Shown piece by piece: positions 11,794-22,950 of a DNA stretch of 64,000 nucleotides. Position numbers and translations under genes: made by a program. Source of the stretch: Morinoia aosen (lineage: Eukaryota; Arthropoda; Malacostraca; Amphipoda; Talitridae); the NCBI GenBank assembly GCA_030386875.1, contig CM059578.1:26583009-26647008 (forward strand). Reading direction: 5' to 3'. Numbering within the stretch: the stretch's first letter is position 1; each line of letters opens with the position of its first letter. Below the pieces are notes generated by a model. The model saw only the letters and a program-made list of their open reading frames with translations. It did no database searches and was not told where the DNA came from.

Positions 11794-12239
11794 CAGGTGC
11801 CCTCCGGAGAGGAAACTATTATCAATTGAATGATGGCTTCAAAAGCGTTCGAGTGTGCGATTTGCTGCGAAGACTACGACGCTGCAGATCGCAAGCCCAT
11901 CAGCATTCCGTGTGGTCACACCTTTTGCCGCCCGTGCCTTACGAACATTGTGACAACGAGTGGTATTCCCTGCCCTAATTGCAGGCAGCTCTTCGAGCAG
12001 CCTGTGGATGAACTGCCTGTCATTTTTGCTCTTATTCCTCTGTCCCAAAAGCCTGCACCAGAAACGCATTCTTTACACATGGCTGCCCGTTGCCTGGAAC
12101 ACAACTGTAACTTAGATCATTTCTGCGCTGACTGTAGTAATATCTTATGCAGAAAATGCTCTAGGCTGTCCCACCAACAACACAAGAGTCGAATTCATGC
12201 TTTCGTCTCAACGGTCCTGACGTTTCTGGTACGTTTTGT
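11794..12239 (+). CDS. TRIM-type RING and B-box exon (5' coding exon)
   Basis: Translation starts at the ATG at 11830, which has an in-frame TGA just upstream. Residues about 8-52 form a C3HC4 RING finger: FECAICCEDY, then IPCGHTFCRPCL and CPNCR, with all eight zinc ligands. Residues about 91-125 form a B-box: CLEHNCNLDHFCADC, then CRKCSRLSHQQHKS. RING then B-box is the N-terminal half of TRIM proteins, which act as E3 ubiquitin ligases; a coiled coil and a C-terminal domain normally follow. A splice acceptor (TGTGTCTCGACAG) ends at 11793 and a strong donor GTAAGT lies at 12240. If that donor is not used, the frame stops at 12241. No downstream exon is visible, and PLE and LINE remnants crowd both sides, so a truncated or dead locus is possible. 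The reading frame itself is intact. Confidence 0.85.
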
Positions 12240-12469
12240 GTAAGTTCTTTGCTTGTAATATGTTAAAATATTTCATTCTCTTTTAACTTTTTGCCATGTA
12301 TATGATACTTTTTTAATTGAATAAACGGCCATTTTCTGTTTATTTTGTATTTTTGGTAAAATTTGGGACGCTTGCAGCAAGAATAATTATTTTCGTACTA
12401 TCGCGTAAAATTTAGCAGCTAAAACAGTTCATTGATCTCAGTTGCAACGTAGGGATCGGGCCTGTTTCT

Positions 12470-12705
12470 TGAAAGATTTGCGTTCTATGATGATTGTCCC
12501 TTGGATTTCAAGCCCACGTTTTATCGTCTATACACTGACGACACTTTAGTATTGTTTAGAGATCCTAGCCATGTTCCTTTATTTCTCGACTACTAGAATT
12601 CTAGACATCATTCCATAAAATTTACTGTCGAAACCGAAAATCATGATCGTAATACCTTTATAGATGCTAATGTTGCAAGAACCGGTACGGCTATCACCAC
12701 CTCTG
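12470..12705 (+). pseudogene. Penelope-like reverse transcriptase fragment
   Basis: The plus-strand peptide includes DFKPTFYRLYTDDTLVLF, the YRRYVDD-type catalytic box of Penelope-like elements. Then SIKFTVETENHD and ANVARTGTAITTSV follow, matching the family's I.FT.E.E....PFLD region. One in-frame TAG near 12594 and the loss of everything after the TTSV motif show it is a remnant. Its orientation is opposite to the endonuclease portion just downstream. Confidence 0.75.
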
Positions 12706-14510
12706 TGGCTTAAATTGGTTCTTGGTTTCTCAGTTTTAATAGTTCTCTTATCCTATCCTTTCATTCACCGTTCGTGAATGGCGTATTCTAGTCAAAGTTT
12801 CCTCTTCAAGTAATATCGTTAAATTGCGCAACACGTTTCGTCTTTGTGCGGACAGCTTCAGGCTCGACTTGATGTTTAGGACGAGTTCGCAGCTACACGA
12901 AACGACTGTTAATACTGTGACTGCTCTTAACGCAGTGACCAGTACAGCTTGGGTTCAGACGAGGAAGGATACTGTACAGTCATTGAAGTACATCTTGGCA
13001 AATGGCGAGGCGGGTAAAGGAAGGTTGGTGAAATCGGGGCGTACAGTTGGGGCAAAAACTATGTGTGGAGTTTTAGGGTGAGCACAGTTCCAGTATTTTG
13101 GTTATTCATAAACGGGTTTTTATTTTGGATGAGAATTGCTTCGACTGTTTGTAGTGTGTTTTGATTGAATTCTTTGTTAATGATTTTTGTGTTGGTGACA
13201 AGGTTTTTGCGGGTGAGTTTTATTTTATGTGTATTGTTTGTGTCTATTTTTGGACCGCCGGAGGCTAAGTGCATTGTTCAACTTCTGGAGAGGGAAGTGG
13301 TTGTCATGCCAATGTACGTACGTTTATGAGGTTCGCATCCTCATGGGTGCAAGTGAATTCGTACACGACATTAGTCTGTTTCAACTAGGGGGTGGTGGGT
13401 TGTGATTTTTCTTGGAGATTGGGCTGGTGATCTCAGAACACTTGTATAGAACAATAACTTGTAATATTTTCATTTGAGTTATGCAACTTGTGTGTATTTT
13501 CACGATTTGTTTCAAAATCCTTTCGTCTGTTTTATATGCCGTGGAGTACTGGATTTGATCATACACTTTGTGGACCTTTTGTTGTTTAGTGTTTTCTTCA
13601 CGTTTAGATAAGTAGATTTTGAGGATGTTATTTTGTGCGTTGTATAATTTTTGGAAGTAACGGAAGTGTTGTTGCGAGTTCATGATGACAAATCCAGCCC
13701 AACTGCGAATCCATTGAATTGATTTCAATAAAAAATGAGCTGGTTTTATTTCAGTAATAATGCAGAAACACACAAACTAAACATAATACAGAAAAACTCA
13801 TACAGGGCAGCAGGAACAGTAGCAATTTAGAGAGATTTTGTTCGTTGTATGACAAAAAGATCGCGACATCTACTCAAGCTGCCGGAAAATGCAGCGTATT
13901 CTTCACTATGTGACCGACGAGGTTGTGGGGGTGGGCGGGCCGCAGTCGATCAATCCCAACAATGAAGTTATTACGCAATATATATGGAGGATATAGTGTG
14001 CAATAATTTTTACATGCTAAGGTATTAAATAGAAAGGAGTAGATATTCTACCCAGGATTTTTTATTGTAACGATTTTCCCGCTATTATTTCAAAAACGCT
14101 TCATTATACTTCGTAGGCACTTCAACGACATTTTGAATCAAATTCAACTGTCCATGCATTGATCTAATGTTTTCAGTTGCTCTGCGTAGTTTTGTATACC
14201 GACTAAGTCAGAAAACTTTACTTTAAATTACATGTTTTAAGCAAATTAGTAGCTACTTTCTTAACAGACAAACAGTGGGTTCAAAGAAAGGCAATGACGC
14301 TGTACAAAAATATGAAGTTTACTCAACTTAATAATCCCCCTTCATGAATTACCTGAATAAATCTTTATTATTCAATTTACATCCTAGAATTAAGTTCAAA
14401 GAGAAGGAATAATTATTATTCGTACATGACAATAAAACTTTCACTTCAGACAGGCAGGAGAGACGTCTGCTCTTACGCACACGGCACCGCAGGGGGTAGA
14501 CGAGCTTAAT
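12674..14510 (-). mobile_element. Penelope-like element unit, copy 1
   Basis: A 1.84-kb unit present again at 41253-43090 with only a few percent difference. On the minus strand it encodes the C-terminal part of a Penelope-like element: VIVLYKCSEITSPISKK, then (after a frameshift) NVVYEFTCTHED, the entry to the GIY-YIG endonuclease. It continues into the frame at 13274-13059. Both copies end at the same GAGCTTAAT, which probably marks one end of the mobile unit. The portion 13780-14510 has no recognised protein. Confidence 0.75.
13059..13773 (-). pseudogene. Penelope GIY-YIG endonuclease remnant, copy 1
   Basis: Minus-strand frames 13773-13381 and 13274-13059 belong to one protein split by at least one frameshift and a stop. 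In the first, ILQVIVLYKCSEI and SPISKKNHNPPPPS precede the NVVYEFTC motif. The second begins MHLASGGPK, continues KIKLTRKNLVTNTKII and ends TLQTVEAILIQNKNP, which resembles the C-terminal helix of these endonucleases (I.ES..I....P..N). In a live element this nuclease nicks the target. The central YIG residues fall in the frameshifted gap, so the domain is not functional as it stands. Confidence 0.75.
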
Positions 14511-16480
14511 AAGCCACATCTTAATTCCTCTTACTGCTTACTAAAGCCTCCAATATTCGTGCCTGTATCACCACTGACTTTAAAAATAATTTATACAAAT
14601 GGAAATTGCCCTGGCACACGTGTTAAATATACGCAGCGCCAAAATAACACCATCTCATTAGACTGAATTAACCATTCTCTATTCAAAATTTTTCCTGTCT
14701 CAAAAAATTCCTCGAGTAACGCTTTTCTTCATACGATGGAAAATTATGAAAATCTGCCTCTGTAATGAGAACAAATGTGCCGCAACTCAAACCAATCTCT
14801 CTAGTAGGGGATTATTGTGATTGTCGTTTGCTACGTTGATGTACGTACGTCGCTCCTAAATCGTCTCATTTCTGTATTTGCATGAATTATGAGGCACCAG
14901 ATAATTTAATCCGGTGCGCAAATCCAGCAAGAACCCCCGGCAATTTGGAGCGCAAATTGCTCCCGGCGACGTGCGTTGTGTTGGTAAATCCAGCGTCCGA
15001 GTTACGTTAATTTTCTATTATTAGAGGAGCCTTTTTATGCCAGCCACCTAGCGGGCACTCTAAAAACTCCAACAGAGTTTTAAGGATAAAGGATGAGTAG
15101 CTCCAACAGAGCTATTTATCCTTATTGAGCGCCAGCAAATTGAAAGCAGTAAATTGTGAAAGAAGTAAATTGGAACTTCTTTCAAAGGTCGCGTGGGAAC
15201 GAAGTTCCGTAGAGTATGAGGTTCGGACGAAATGAGTTGTTTCATGGGTCGATTAAGGTGAATCTTTGAAACGATTGATGATTGAATAAATAAATAAATA
15301 AGAGATAAACGAATAAATAAAAGAAAAAGTGGAGTGGAAGATTGCCTTTGGTAAAAATAGATAAATCTGTATATGAAATTCAAAAATAAATTGAAACTGG
15401 GGATAGAGAAATGACAGATTCGTCTAAGTATCCGCGCTTGTTGAAAATCAAATGAATAGGGCAAATACTGGAGTGAAAATCAGTGAATGAATGATATTGC
15501 ACAAGAGCAATTAGTTTTACGAATCAAAAAGTCACAAAAACCTTATACAAGTATTAATAAATAATAACTTCATTAAGATTTTCGAACAGATCAATGTGTG
15601 AGAGAATGTCACCTGAGTTATCTGAGGTAATTTTTAATTTCTGTGATCGAAAAATTTTGAAGACGCAACGGGTAATGCTGACAGCTTTTCAATAAACAAA
15701 ATAAGGCTCAGAAAATCTCCTTGGAGATGTGATTGCAGATCCGAATGAGTTGAAGTGTGATTAGAAAAACTTATTAATCATTCATCCAAAAAATAAGTAC
15801 TAGTAAATTAGCCAAGAATAATAAGATCTCATACCAACCGAAAGTGCCTGCTTGGATGGAAATTGCCCTCTATATACTGTGAACTGAACTAATAGTGGTG
15901 AAGACTTCTACTAAAAAATGTAAAACTTAGATTGCGTATATCCATGTCATCCTAATATCAGTAGTTATGTCTTATTATAGTTCTTCACGCGATAAAATAG
16001 GAATGAAATTGTTAATCATTGAAAACGTCGTATTTTATGCCGACCGACAGTTCAATTTAATATTATATAGAATGACGGTATTTCAGTCAAATTATTAACA
16101 ATTTTCTCTTCATTTCATCAATTTAAAAACAAGAATAATTCAGCAAAATTGAAAACAAATTATCTAAGTTCAGTCAGGTTTTAGAAAACTTGAAAATACC
16201 TAACGGAGAAAGTTATGCCTATGTAGGTTTTAATATGAAATTCACCTTCGAACCTAAGCTATACATATTTAAAAAATGTGAAATGTGAAAATTAACAAGT
16301 AGCTTTTACGATATAGTAATTATTTTATTTTGGATACATCTCAAACTATTTTTTCCATTTTGGGAGCAATTAATGTATTTTAATTGAGGTTAACTTTAAG
16401 TCTCGTCTCTCAGACCAATGTTGTGCAGCTATTCAAAATTCTAAATCGACAAGTATTTACGTATTAATGAATCCTTCTCA
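14511..16480. other. No gene recognised
   Basis: AT-rich. The minus-strand frame at 15464-15060 (134 codons) is rich in S, F, L and I and resembles no family I know. A slightly GC-richer patch at 14890-15060 has no coding signature I can defend. Confidence 0.4.
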
Positions 16481-16489
16481 AGGGAACAC

Positions 16490-17290
16490 ACTACAGAATC
16501 CTACAGAAAAATACCAGTGGTATTTCCCAACCCTAAAGACAAATACTAGTGGAAATACCAGTGGAATTTCCCACAAAGAAAACAGTTTAGGTTTTATGAA
16601 ATAAAATTAGGAAAGATTTCAGGAGGTAATACTATCCTAATATGGTTGACAAATACCAGTGGTATTTTGGGGTGACTCGCTGGTTTTATGAACAAAAATA
16701 CCTCTAATATATATAGCAGTATAATAGAAGAATTTTTTTGTGCGAATAGTTGAAGCAATCTCTGGAAAGAACGCTACAGGTATTCTTTGGAAAAGATACC
16801 ACTATTGTTCCGCTGAGGAAATATGTATAGTTAGGATCGAGAGGAAATACTATGTAAAATACCACTATAATTCTTTAGAGAATGTTGAATTCTCTATAAA
16901 TAGCACCCTCGGTATTCTCTTATGAGGAAAAACTAGCGTTCTCTGGAAAGACAGCCACTAGTTCTCATAGGAGAGAAAGCCAGTTGCATTCTTCATAAAT
17001 ATAACAACTCACCGCGACTACTTCGGGGAAGAATGTTGCATTCTCAAGAAAAAATACTTCTAGCGCTTTTCTAAGCAAAAGGATTTCAAAATTCTGAGGA
17101 AGTTACTGCAGCTTTTGGAAATAATGGGAGCATACTCATATTTCTAGGGAGATGAAATCCAGTTTACCGCAAGATGCTCTAGCGCATATTTGAGGAAAAC
17201 TATTTCAAAATTCTCATAAAAAGGAGTTGCTAGAAATCAGAAAAGAAAGTTACTAGAACTCAGAAAAGAAAGTTACTGGCACCTTATTGA
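16490..17290. repeat. Degenerate repeats built on AATACCAGTGGTATTT
   Basis: The near-palindrome AATACCAGTGGTATTT occurs at about 16508 and 16650, with related forms (AATACTAGTGGAAATACC, then CAGTGGAATTTCC) near 16541-16572. Further on, decayed units with TTCTCT-GGAAAG-A-CGCTA and GGTATTCT text continue to 17290. A degenerate satellite-like array. Confidence 0.55.
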
Positions 17291-17632
17291 AATAATGGGA
17301 GCAGTATTCTGCACCGAACATAACGCACAGCTGAATGGCTTGCGGTGTTCAGAAGCCCCTCGGAAGGGGCCGGACAGTTTATCACATTTTATTATTTGCC
17401 AGAGTCGGAAATTCGCTCGCCGCTCGCAGCTCGAGTGAACATTTCAGGCGATATTAGGATGTTTAGCGGTTTGCTGTTTCGGCAATGGGGCCGTCGGGTG
17501 CACGTGTTTGTTCTTTTAATTAAATTCTTCAATATTTACAGAAGCATATATTCAAAAATGAGCGTGGTGATTTATAACCAAATTGTACGGGGGAGTCTGA
17601 AAACTTAGATAAATATTCGTTTGAATGAAAAT

Positions 17633-17990
17633 TGTATTTCAAAGTTGGGGATGTGGGGAAAAGGAAGCCATTGTGTTTCCAAGTTGGGGAGGTGGTGAAA
17701 AGGAAGCCATAGTGTTTCCAAGTTGGGGAGGTGGTGAAAAGGAAGCATTGTGTTTCCAAGTTGGGGAGGTGGTGAAAAGAAAGTCATTGTATTTCCAAGT
17801 TGGGGAGGTGGTGAAAAGGAAGTCATTTTATTTCAAAGTTGGGAGGTGGTGAAAAGGAAGCCATTGTATTTTAAAGTTGGAGAGGTGGTGAAAAGGAAGC
17901 CATTGTATTTCAAAGTCGGGGAGGTGGTGAAAAGCAAGTCATTGTATATCAAAGTTGGGGGAGGTGTGAAAAGCAAGTCAATTTATGCAA
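17633..17990 (+). repeat. 39-bp minisatellite, about nine copies
   Basis: Unit of 39 bases containing AAGTTGGGGAGGTGGTGAAA and AGGAAGCCATTGT, repeated about nine times with a few one- to two-base indels near the 3' side. A unit divisible by three keeps frames open on both strands, which explains the repetitive open frames here. I do not call them genes. Confidence 0.9.
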
Positions 17991-18518
17991 GCACAACGAA
18001 GTTTCGCGGAAAAGGAAAGCAAAATTTGGGGTTTGGTTTAGAATGCGAATAATATGCATAGCTAATTGACTTGTGGCCGTTCTATTTCTTCATTGTGTGG
18101 CATACTTGTGATGGTATTGGTCTTAGTTTAACTCTACGGATATTGCAACAAATATTTAAATTACTCTTATTCACATATACAGCACAATCACTTCAGGAAA
18201 AATGTATTAATTTTTTGCATATGCACTCCTTTTGCTGCAAAACATCAACCTGCCTAGTTATATTCAAATCGCTGTAATTTTAATGTTATTTTAACATTCT
18301 TCAGTTCCCAGTGAAACTTAAATATCAACAGAAACTCCGTTTTTCCCTAAGAAAAAGTAAACGTCTTTTTTTCTTCAGTTTTCAAAACAGATTCCCTGAA
18401 AGAATTCAAACTTTAGGTTCATACCTATTTTTTTGATTGAAATTGCAGGCCAAAATTAAGCTGAATTAGTCATGTTAAACAGAAATTAGACAATTCCTGT
18501 TAACAAATGCATGTAACA
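17991..18518. other. No gene recognised
   Basis: AT-rich sequence without coding, RNA or repeat signatures. Confidence 0.5.
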
Positions 18519-18715
18519 AAGCCTGTCCTGATTATAAAACCAAGGCAGAGACGCCCTGCTACAGGTCTTCCTTTTGACAAATTCATTTAATTATACATGT
18601 CCTGATGATAAAACAAGGGCAGAGACTCTCTGCTGCAGGTCTTCTTTTTGACAAATGAATTTAACAAAGCCTGCCCTGATTATAAAACAAATGCAGAGAC
18701 GCTCTGCTGCAGATC
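18519..18715 (+). repeat. Three direct repeats of about 75-80 bp
   Basis: Units begin near 18519, 18597 and 18672, each with CCTGATNATAAAACAA and GCAGAGACGC-CTGCTGCAG text followed by a TTTTGACAAAT block. Confidence 0.8.
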
Positions 18716-18869
18716 AGAGTGATGGAACTTGTTCTGATAATTGTTGGTCACCAATACAAGCATTCGAAATTAGGAAGAGGTCAGTGGTGCAGGGAGATAG
18801 CAAACTTGTGCTCGGATCAAACTTGGGAACTATCCTGTACAAAATTCTGGTGAGGAAAGTGAATGGTCC

Positions 18870-19240
18870 AGATCATCCACTTTTCTGGATGGCGAGTGAG
18901 CCGCACGAAAGATGAAGTATAGCCTTGGCTGGGCCTTAGACAGCAGTTCGCCATTATACTCTGCCGCCACCACCACTAATCTTTGCCCGAGCTCTCCTGC
19001 ACCTCTAGGAGGCCTACGTTGCACTCTCAACTTCACCGCCACGGCCATTGGAGTTCCAGCCTCGAGAGGTGGGAAGGAGTGGTTCCCATACCTGGGGGCT
19101 CGACGTCACTCTTCGCGGCTTTCGCTTGTGATGCTGGGGCGCCGTGTTGTGACACGAGGTGAGGCTCAGCCTGACGTTTCACTCGCCCCTTGCTCACTTC
19201 TAGTAATAAGTGGATGATCCCATAGGACCGAACCGTTTTG
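18870..19240. other. GC-richer island of unknown nature
   Basis: Base composition rises clearly against the AT-rich surroundings, and open frames run on both strands (plus 18912-19217; minus 19048-18830). Neither protein shows a domain I recognise and no splice-phase evidence supports an exon. It may be part of an unidentified repeat or a decayed gene. Confidence 0.35.
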
Positions 19241-19284
19241 TCTAAACTTTCCCACCAGGGTTTTTGTGCCGTAGGTTATTTTCT

Positions 19285-19460
19285 AGCAATTTATTCTCAT
19301 GCTCATTCTAATTCTAGCAATTTATTCTCATGCTCATTCTCATTCTAGCAATTTATTCTCATGCTCATTCTCATTCTAGCAATTCATTCTCATGCTCATT
19401 CTCATTCTAGCAATTAATTCTCATGCTCATTCTCATTCTAGCAACTAATTCTACCATTAA
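19285..19460 (+). repeat. Minisatellite, unit about 31 bp
   Basis: About five copies of ATTCTCATGCTCATTCTCAT plus TCTAGCAATTT. Confidence 0.9.
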
Positions 19461-20369
19461 TTCTAACTTCTCTTGTCCTGTGTGCAGGTGCCTGTGTGAG
19501 GTCCAAGCACGGACGAAGAGAGCGGAATCTGTTGTTACTTTTCAATAAAGAAAATATTGCGAATTTGGAAAGGGAAAACTTTCCTTTATTTGAACATTTG
19601 TTTCCTTCTGCCTATAAACCGTAGGTGGAAAGTAAGAGTTTAACTTAATTCTCAAACAAATCCTTCAGATTTTTGTATATATCCGATATATAAATCTACG
19701 TAAATTCTAACCCATGTTTCAATTACTTTGCCCATGTTTCTACAGTGAATGTTGTGTCATAATACATAGGGTAGTCCTAAAGTTAGTGCACAGTATGTGC
19801 AATAGGTTAATGCATAAGTTATTTTATAATAATTGTGCTCACTATTACTACGTTATTTGTGCTATGTTATTGACAATTTCAAAACTACGATAATTCCAAT
19901 TTGGGCAGGATGTTAGTCGAAGTTTAAGAGGCTAACTTCAAAGCAATATAAATTGTGTTGCAAAACAGTTTGAACACCTGCGTTGATAAAATTTTCAGGC
20001 TTCTTTGAAACTGTTTACAAGAAAATTCAATTGCCAATGTAATGTTTGGCAATGTAAAAATCTAATGTGTTGTAATGCATCTCATGTCTCAACTTTTTTT
20101 AGAAATAAACTTTTTTTCTCTAAGTAAATATGATTGTATGTAAACGCAGTCTCAAAACAAAAGTTATCATTTACTGTCCAGCTACGTTTGGACCATCCTG
20201 TATATAAATTAAGGGTTGCGAATGTTCCCCAAACGATCTGATTATAAATTGTAAACGATATTAATTCAGTGAAAAAACGAAAGACACGAGCCCTATTCGA
20301 AAGGCTTGCTCCCGGATGATAATAATGTTAAGGGATGTTTTTTAATCCAATCAAGTCTGATACACATCA
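19461..20369. other. No gene recognised
   Basis: AT-rich with no long frames and no repeat that I can delimit. Confidence 0.5.
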
Positions 20370-20597
20370 TCTTGTACATTGATTTTTCAAACGCCTTCTA
20401 ACTAACACCAGGACGCAAAGCCGGTTACTCCCGGTCAAGCTGGAACCCATTTCCGACAACTGGGCAGAGTGGGGAATTGTGCCTGAGTTCTCCTTTTTCA
20501 AAACGAGGAGAAAAATCAGTGGGTACTACCGGGATTCGAACTCCCGACACCTTCCCGTGAAGGGCGCGCTCTCAACCACTCGGCCCCGGTGACCACG
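20370..20597 (-). mobile_element. tRNA-headed SINE
   Basis: On the minus strand the head reads GGCCGAGTGGTTGAGAGCGC (A box, Ser/Leu-tRNA style) and later GAGTTCGAATCCCGG (B box), spaced as in a tRNA. A tRNA-unrelated body follows (AAAAGGAGAACTCAGGC, then CAGCTTGACCGGGAGTAACC). The D-arm-to-T-arm segment looks like a tRNA, but there is no acceptor-stem pairing and the body is attached, so it is a SINE and not a tRNA gene. Confidence 0.75.
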
Positions 20598-20909
20598 TGG
20601 TCGTTCATGCTCGTGCTCAGACTAGCGTTCAGGGCACATGTAAGAACATCCCAACACAAAAGTAGAGCGAATTGATGTCAAGGCTAGAATTAAAGTCTGT
20701 GTTCCGGCCACTTTTATCGAATTTACTCATTTGGGTCACGGCGTCGACTCCTGAGTGACAGTCTCGCGCAAGAAATTCTCGAAACTTTTGAAGTTCGATT
20801 TCAAAATTGGACTCCTCAACTCTGAAGGAAATTTATGTACGTAAATGCAAGGTTCAATCATGGTAATAACTTTCTGCTGAAACACAGCACTTGATCTTCA
20901 GAAATAAAA

Positions 20910-21110
20910 TCTATACTATAATAAGAGCCGTGTCCGTCGGTCGCTCTGTCTGTCCGAAGCCAGCTGAAAGGGCGTGATGAGCGTATCTGTGATACAGGCC
21001 GTGTGCACTCGGCCTCATCAACTTTCGAGAGATTTAATTTTTCTATTTTACGGCTTTTCTTTCGTTTTGCCTTCTTTCTAATTTGTAAAACTGGGGGTGG
21101 ACTAGTTTAA
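20910..21110 (+). mobile_element. Possible Helitron 5' end
   Basis: TCTATACTATAATAAGAG starts at 20910 after an A and runs into a GTCCGTCGGTCGCTCTGTC block. Many arthropod Helitron 5' ends begin TCTATACTA...AAGAG after an A. No Rep/helicase frame and no clear hairpin-CTRR 3' end were found, so the call is tentative. Confidence 0.4.
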
Positions 21111-21334
21111 GATAATCTGAGCATGGCGATGGAACGACATACGCCTCACTTTCCTGTCGGAATACAGGAAAATATTCACAATAAATAAAAGCTGTTCAGT
21201 TCTGCTGCTTTAGAGGCTTGATCTATATTAGCCCGTCGGACCACATTTGTAGAGAAACATAGGATGCATTTGTCTGAGCAAAATTTACTGTCTTACGGTC
21301 TCGATACCATTTAAGAGTTAAGCCTTAATCCCAT

Positions 21335-21690
21335 AATGCAGTGCAGTTCACTAAGAATTAGTGCAGTGTCCTGATAATTAGTGTACTGATGATCAGTGCA
21401 GTGTACTGATAATTAATCAGTACAAAGTCCTGATAATTAGTGCAGTGTAATGATAAATAATGCAGTGTACAGATAATTAGTGTACTGCTAATTAGTGCAG
21501 TGTACTTATAATTAATGCAGTGTACGGGTAATTAATGCTGTGTACTGAAAATTAATTAGTGCAGAGTTCTGATAATTAGCTCAGTGCACTGATAATTAAT
21601 GCAGTGTACTGAAAATAAGTGCACTGATGAACAGTGCAGTGTGCTGATTAGTGCAGTGTTCTGATTAGTGCAGTGTACTGATAATTCACG
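21335..21690 (+). repeat. Degenerate 20-bp minisatellite
   Basis: About fifteen variants of GTGCAGTGTACTGATAATTA in tandem or near-tandem order. Confidence 0.85.
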
Positions 21691-22149
21691 CTTGAATGTG
21701 CTTGCAGCCATAATGAAGCGAGCTCCAAAGTTTCTACCTCAAAGTAGAATTTAAGTAGTGATATCTCTAAAAGTGCTATTTTAAAACGAAATGCTGGGAT
21801 GCGCTATTTCTGGAAGTGTTATTTCAAAATGACATACTAAGGGGAGCTATCTCCAGAAATGTCATCTAAAATATGAGAAAAATGTTAGTTTCACACAGCT
21901 GTGAGCGTCTCCTTATAACTCTTGAATTGAGTACCCTTCTCTATAAACCTGAAAAATTTGGCTTGAATTCAAATAAATGAGAGCCTTTTATTTCTCTCTA
22001 TTACATGCCGTTTCCGTAAAATACAAATAAATATCCGTAGGCTCAATTGTTCATCTTTTTAGCTGTGGTAAGGTCTAGCTGTAGGTTCTCAGACATGAGT
22101 TTTTAGAGATATTAAGAAAATTTGAAATAGTAGGCAAGCATTGCAAATA

Positions 22150-22485
22150 TGATTGCTCTTTATCATCCTTTTAAAATGGGCCAATAAAATCTATCCAAAT
22201 ATAATTGCTATATATCAAATACAATTCTTATTTGTAGTATTTTGTTCTAGGAAATTTATTGGAGCAAACATTTTTTCTATTTTAGAGCGTTATAAACAGA
22301 GTTATTCAAATTTATTAGTTGTTCGTAGTCTTTCGTTCGAGAAAATTATTAGTAGAAGCAAGTTTGCCATTTTAGAGCATTAGAAACCAAGAGCTATTCA
22401 AGTACAACTCCTATTCATGGTGTTTTGTTCGAGAAAAATGATTAGTGGAAGCATGTTTGCCATTTTAGAGCGTTAGAAACCAACA
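22150..22485 (+). repeat. Three degenerate repeats of about 110 bp
   Basis: Each unit holds GTTCGAGAAAAT-ATTAGTGGAAGCA and TTTGCCATTTTAGAGC-TTAGAAACC. Copies end near 22295, 22385 and 22480. Confidence 0.7.
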
Positions 22486-22834
22486 AGGAAGAATCCCTTA
22501 GCTCTAACTGGAACTACGGAACAAGACACCCGATATTTTCAAACAAAAGCCGCAATCATGTTCATTCCTCTTCCATTTGCTGGGATTCGTTGGCTGCAGC
22601 TCGCATCCAAATGCCTGCTGGAGTGGCCTATTTGGCGCAGATTGAAAGGCAGATCTGGCAACTGGAGGCTTGTTTGCGAAGATACAGAAGTCACTAGGAA
22701 GTTTGATCATGCACAGGCTTGTGGCAATTTTTGCGGATCAACGCTGTCCTGAGAAGCATCGGCTCGAGAGTGAAGAGGATTTTTGAAACCATCGTTGTCT
22801 TTCAGACCAGACAACGTTGGCGACTTTCTGACTC

Positions 22835-22950
22835 CAACTGGAACGATTTTATTCCCAACAGTTTTTAACTTGAACGGTTTTATCCACAACGGTTTTCAAC
22901 TGGAACGGTTTTCTACAACGGGTTTAAACTGGATCGGTTTTATCCACTGC
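22835..22950 (+). repeat. Short tandem repeats with AACTGGAACGGTTTT
   Basis: Four loose copies of AACTGGAACGGTTTTATCCA-like text within about 115 bases. Confidence 0.7.

Noticed and set aside
12824..13081. 85-codon plus-strand gene repeated at 41404
   Set aside because: It is antisense to the tail of the Penelope-like unit and is present twice only because the unit is.
17529..18052. Repetitive protein genes on both strands
   Set aside because: They arise from a 39-bp minisatellite with no splice or promoter support.
18900..18960. Similarity to 28S rRNA around CGAAAGATG
   Set aside because: The shared word is short and the flanks do not follow any rRNA sequence that I can recognise.
20519..20591. 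A tRNA gene on the minus strand
   Set aside because: A and B boxes are present, but no acceptor stem pairs and a SINE body follows directly.
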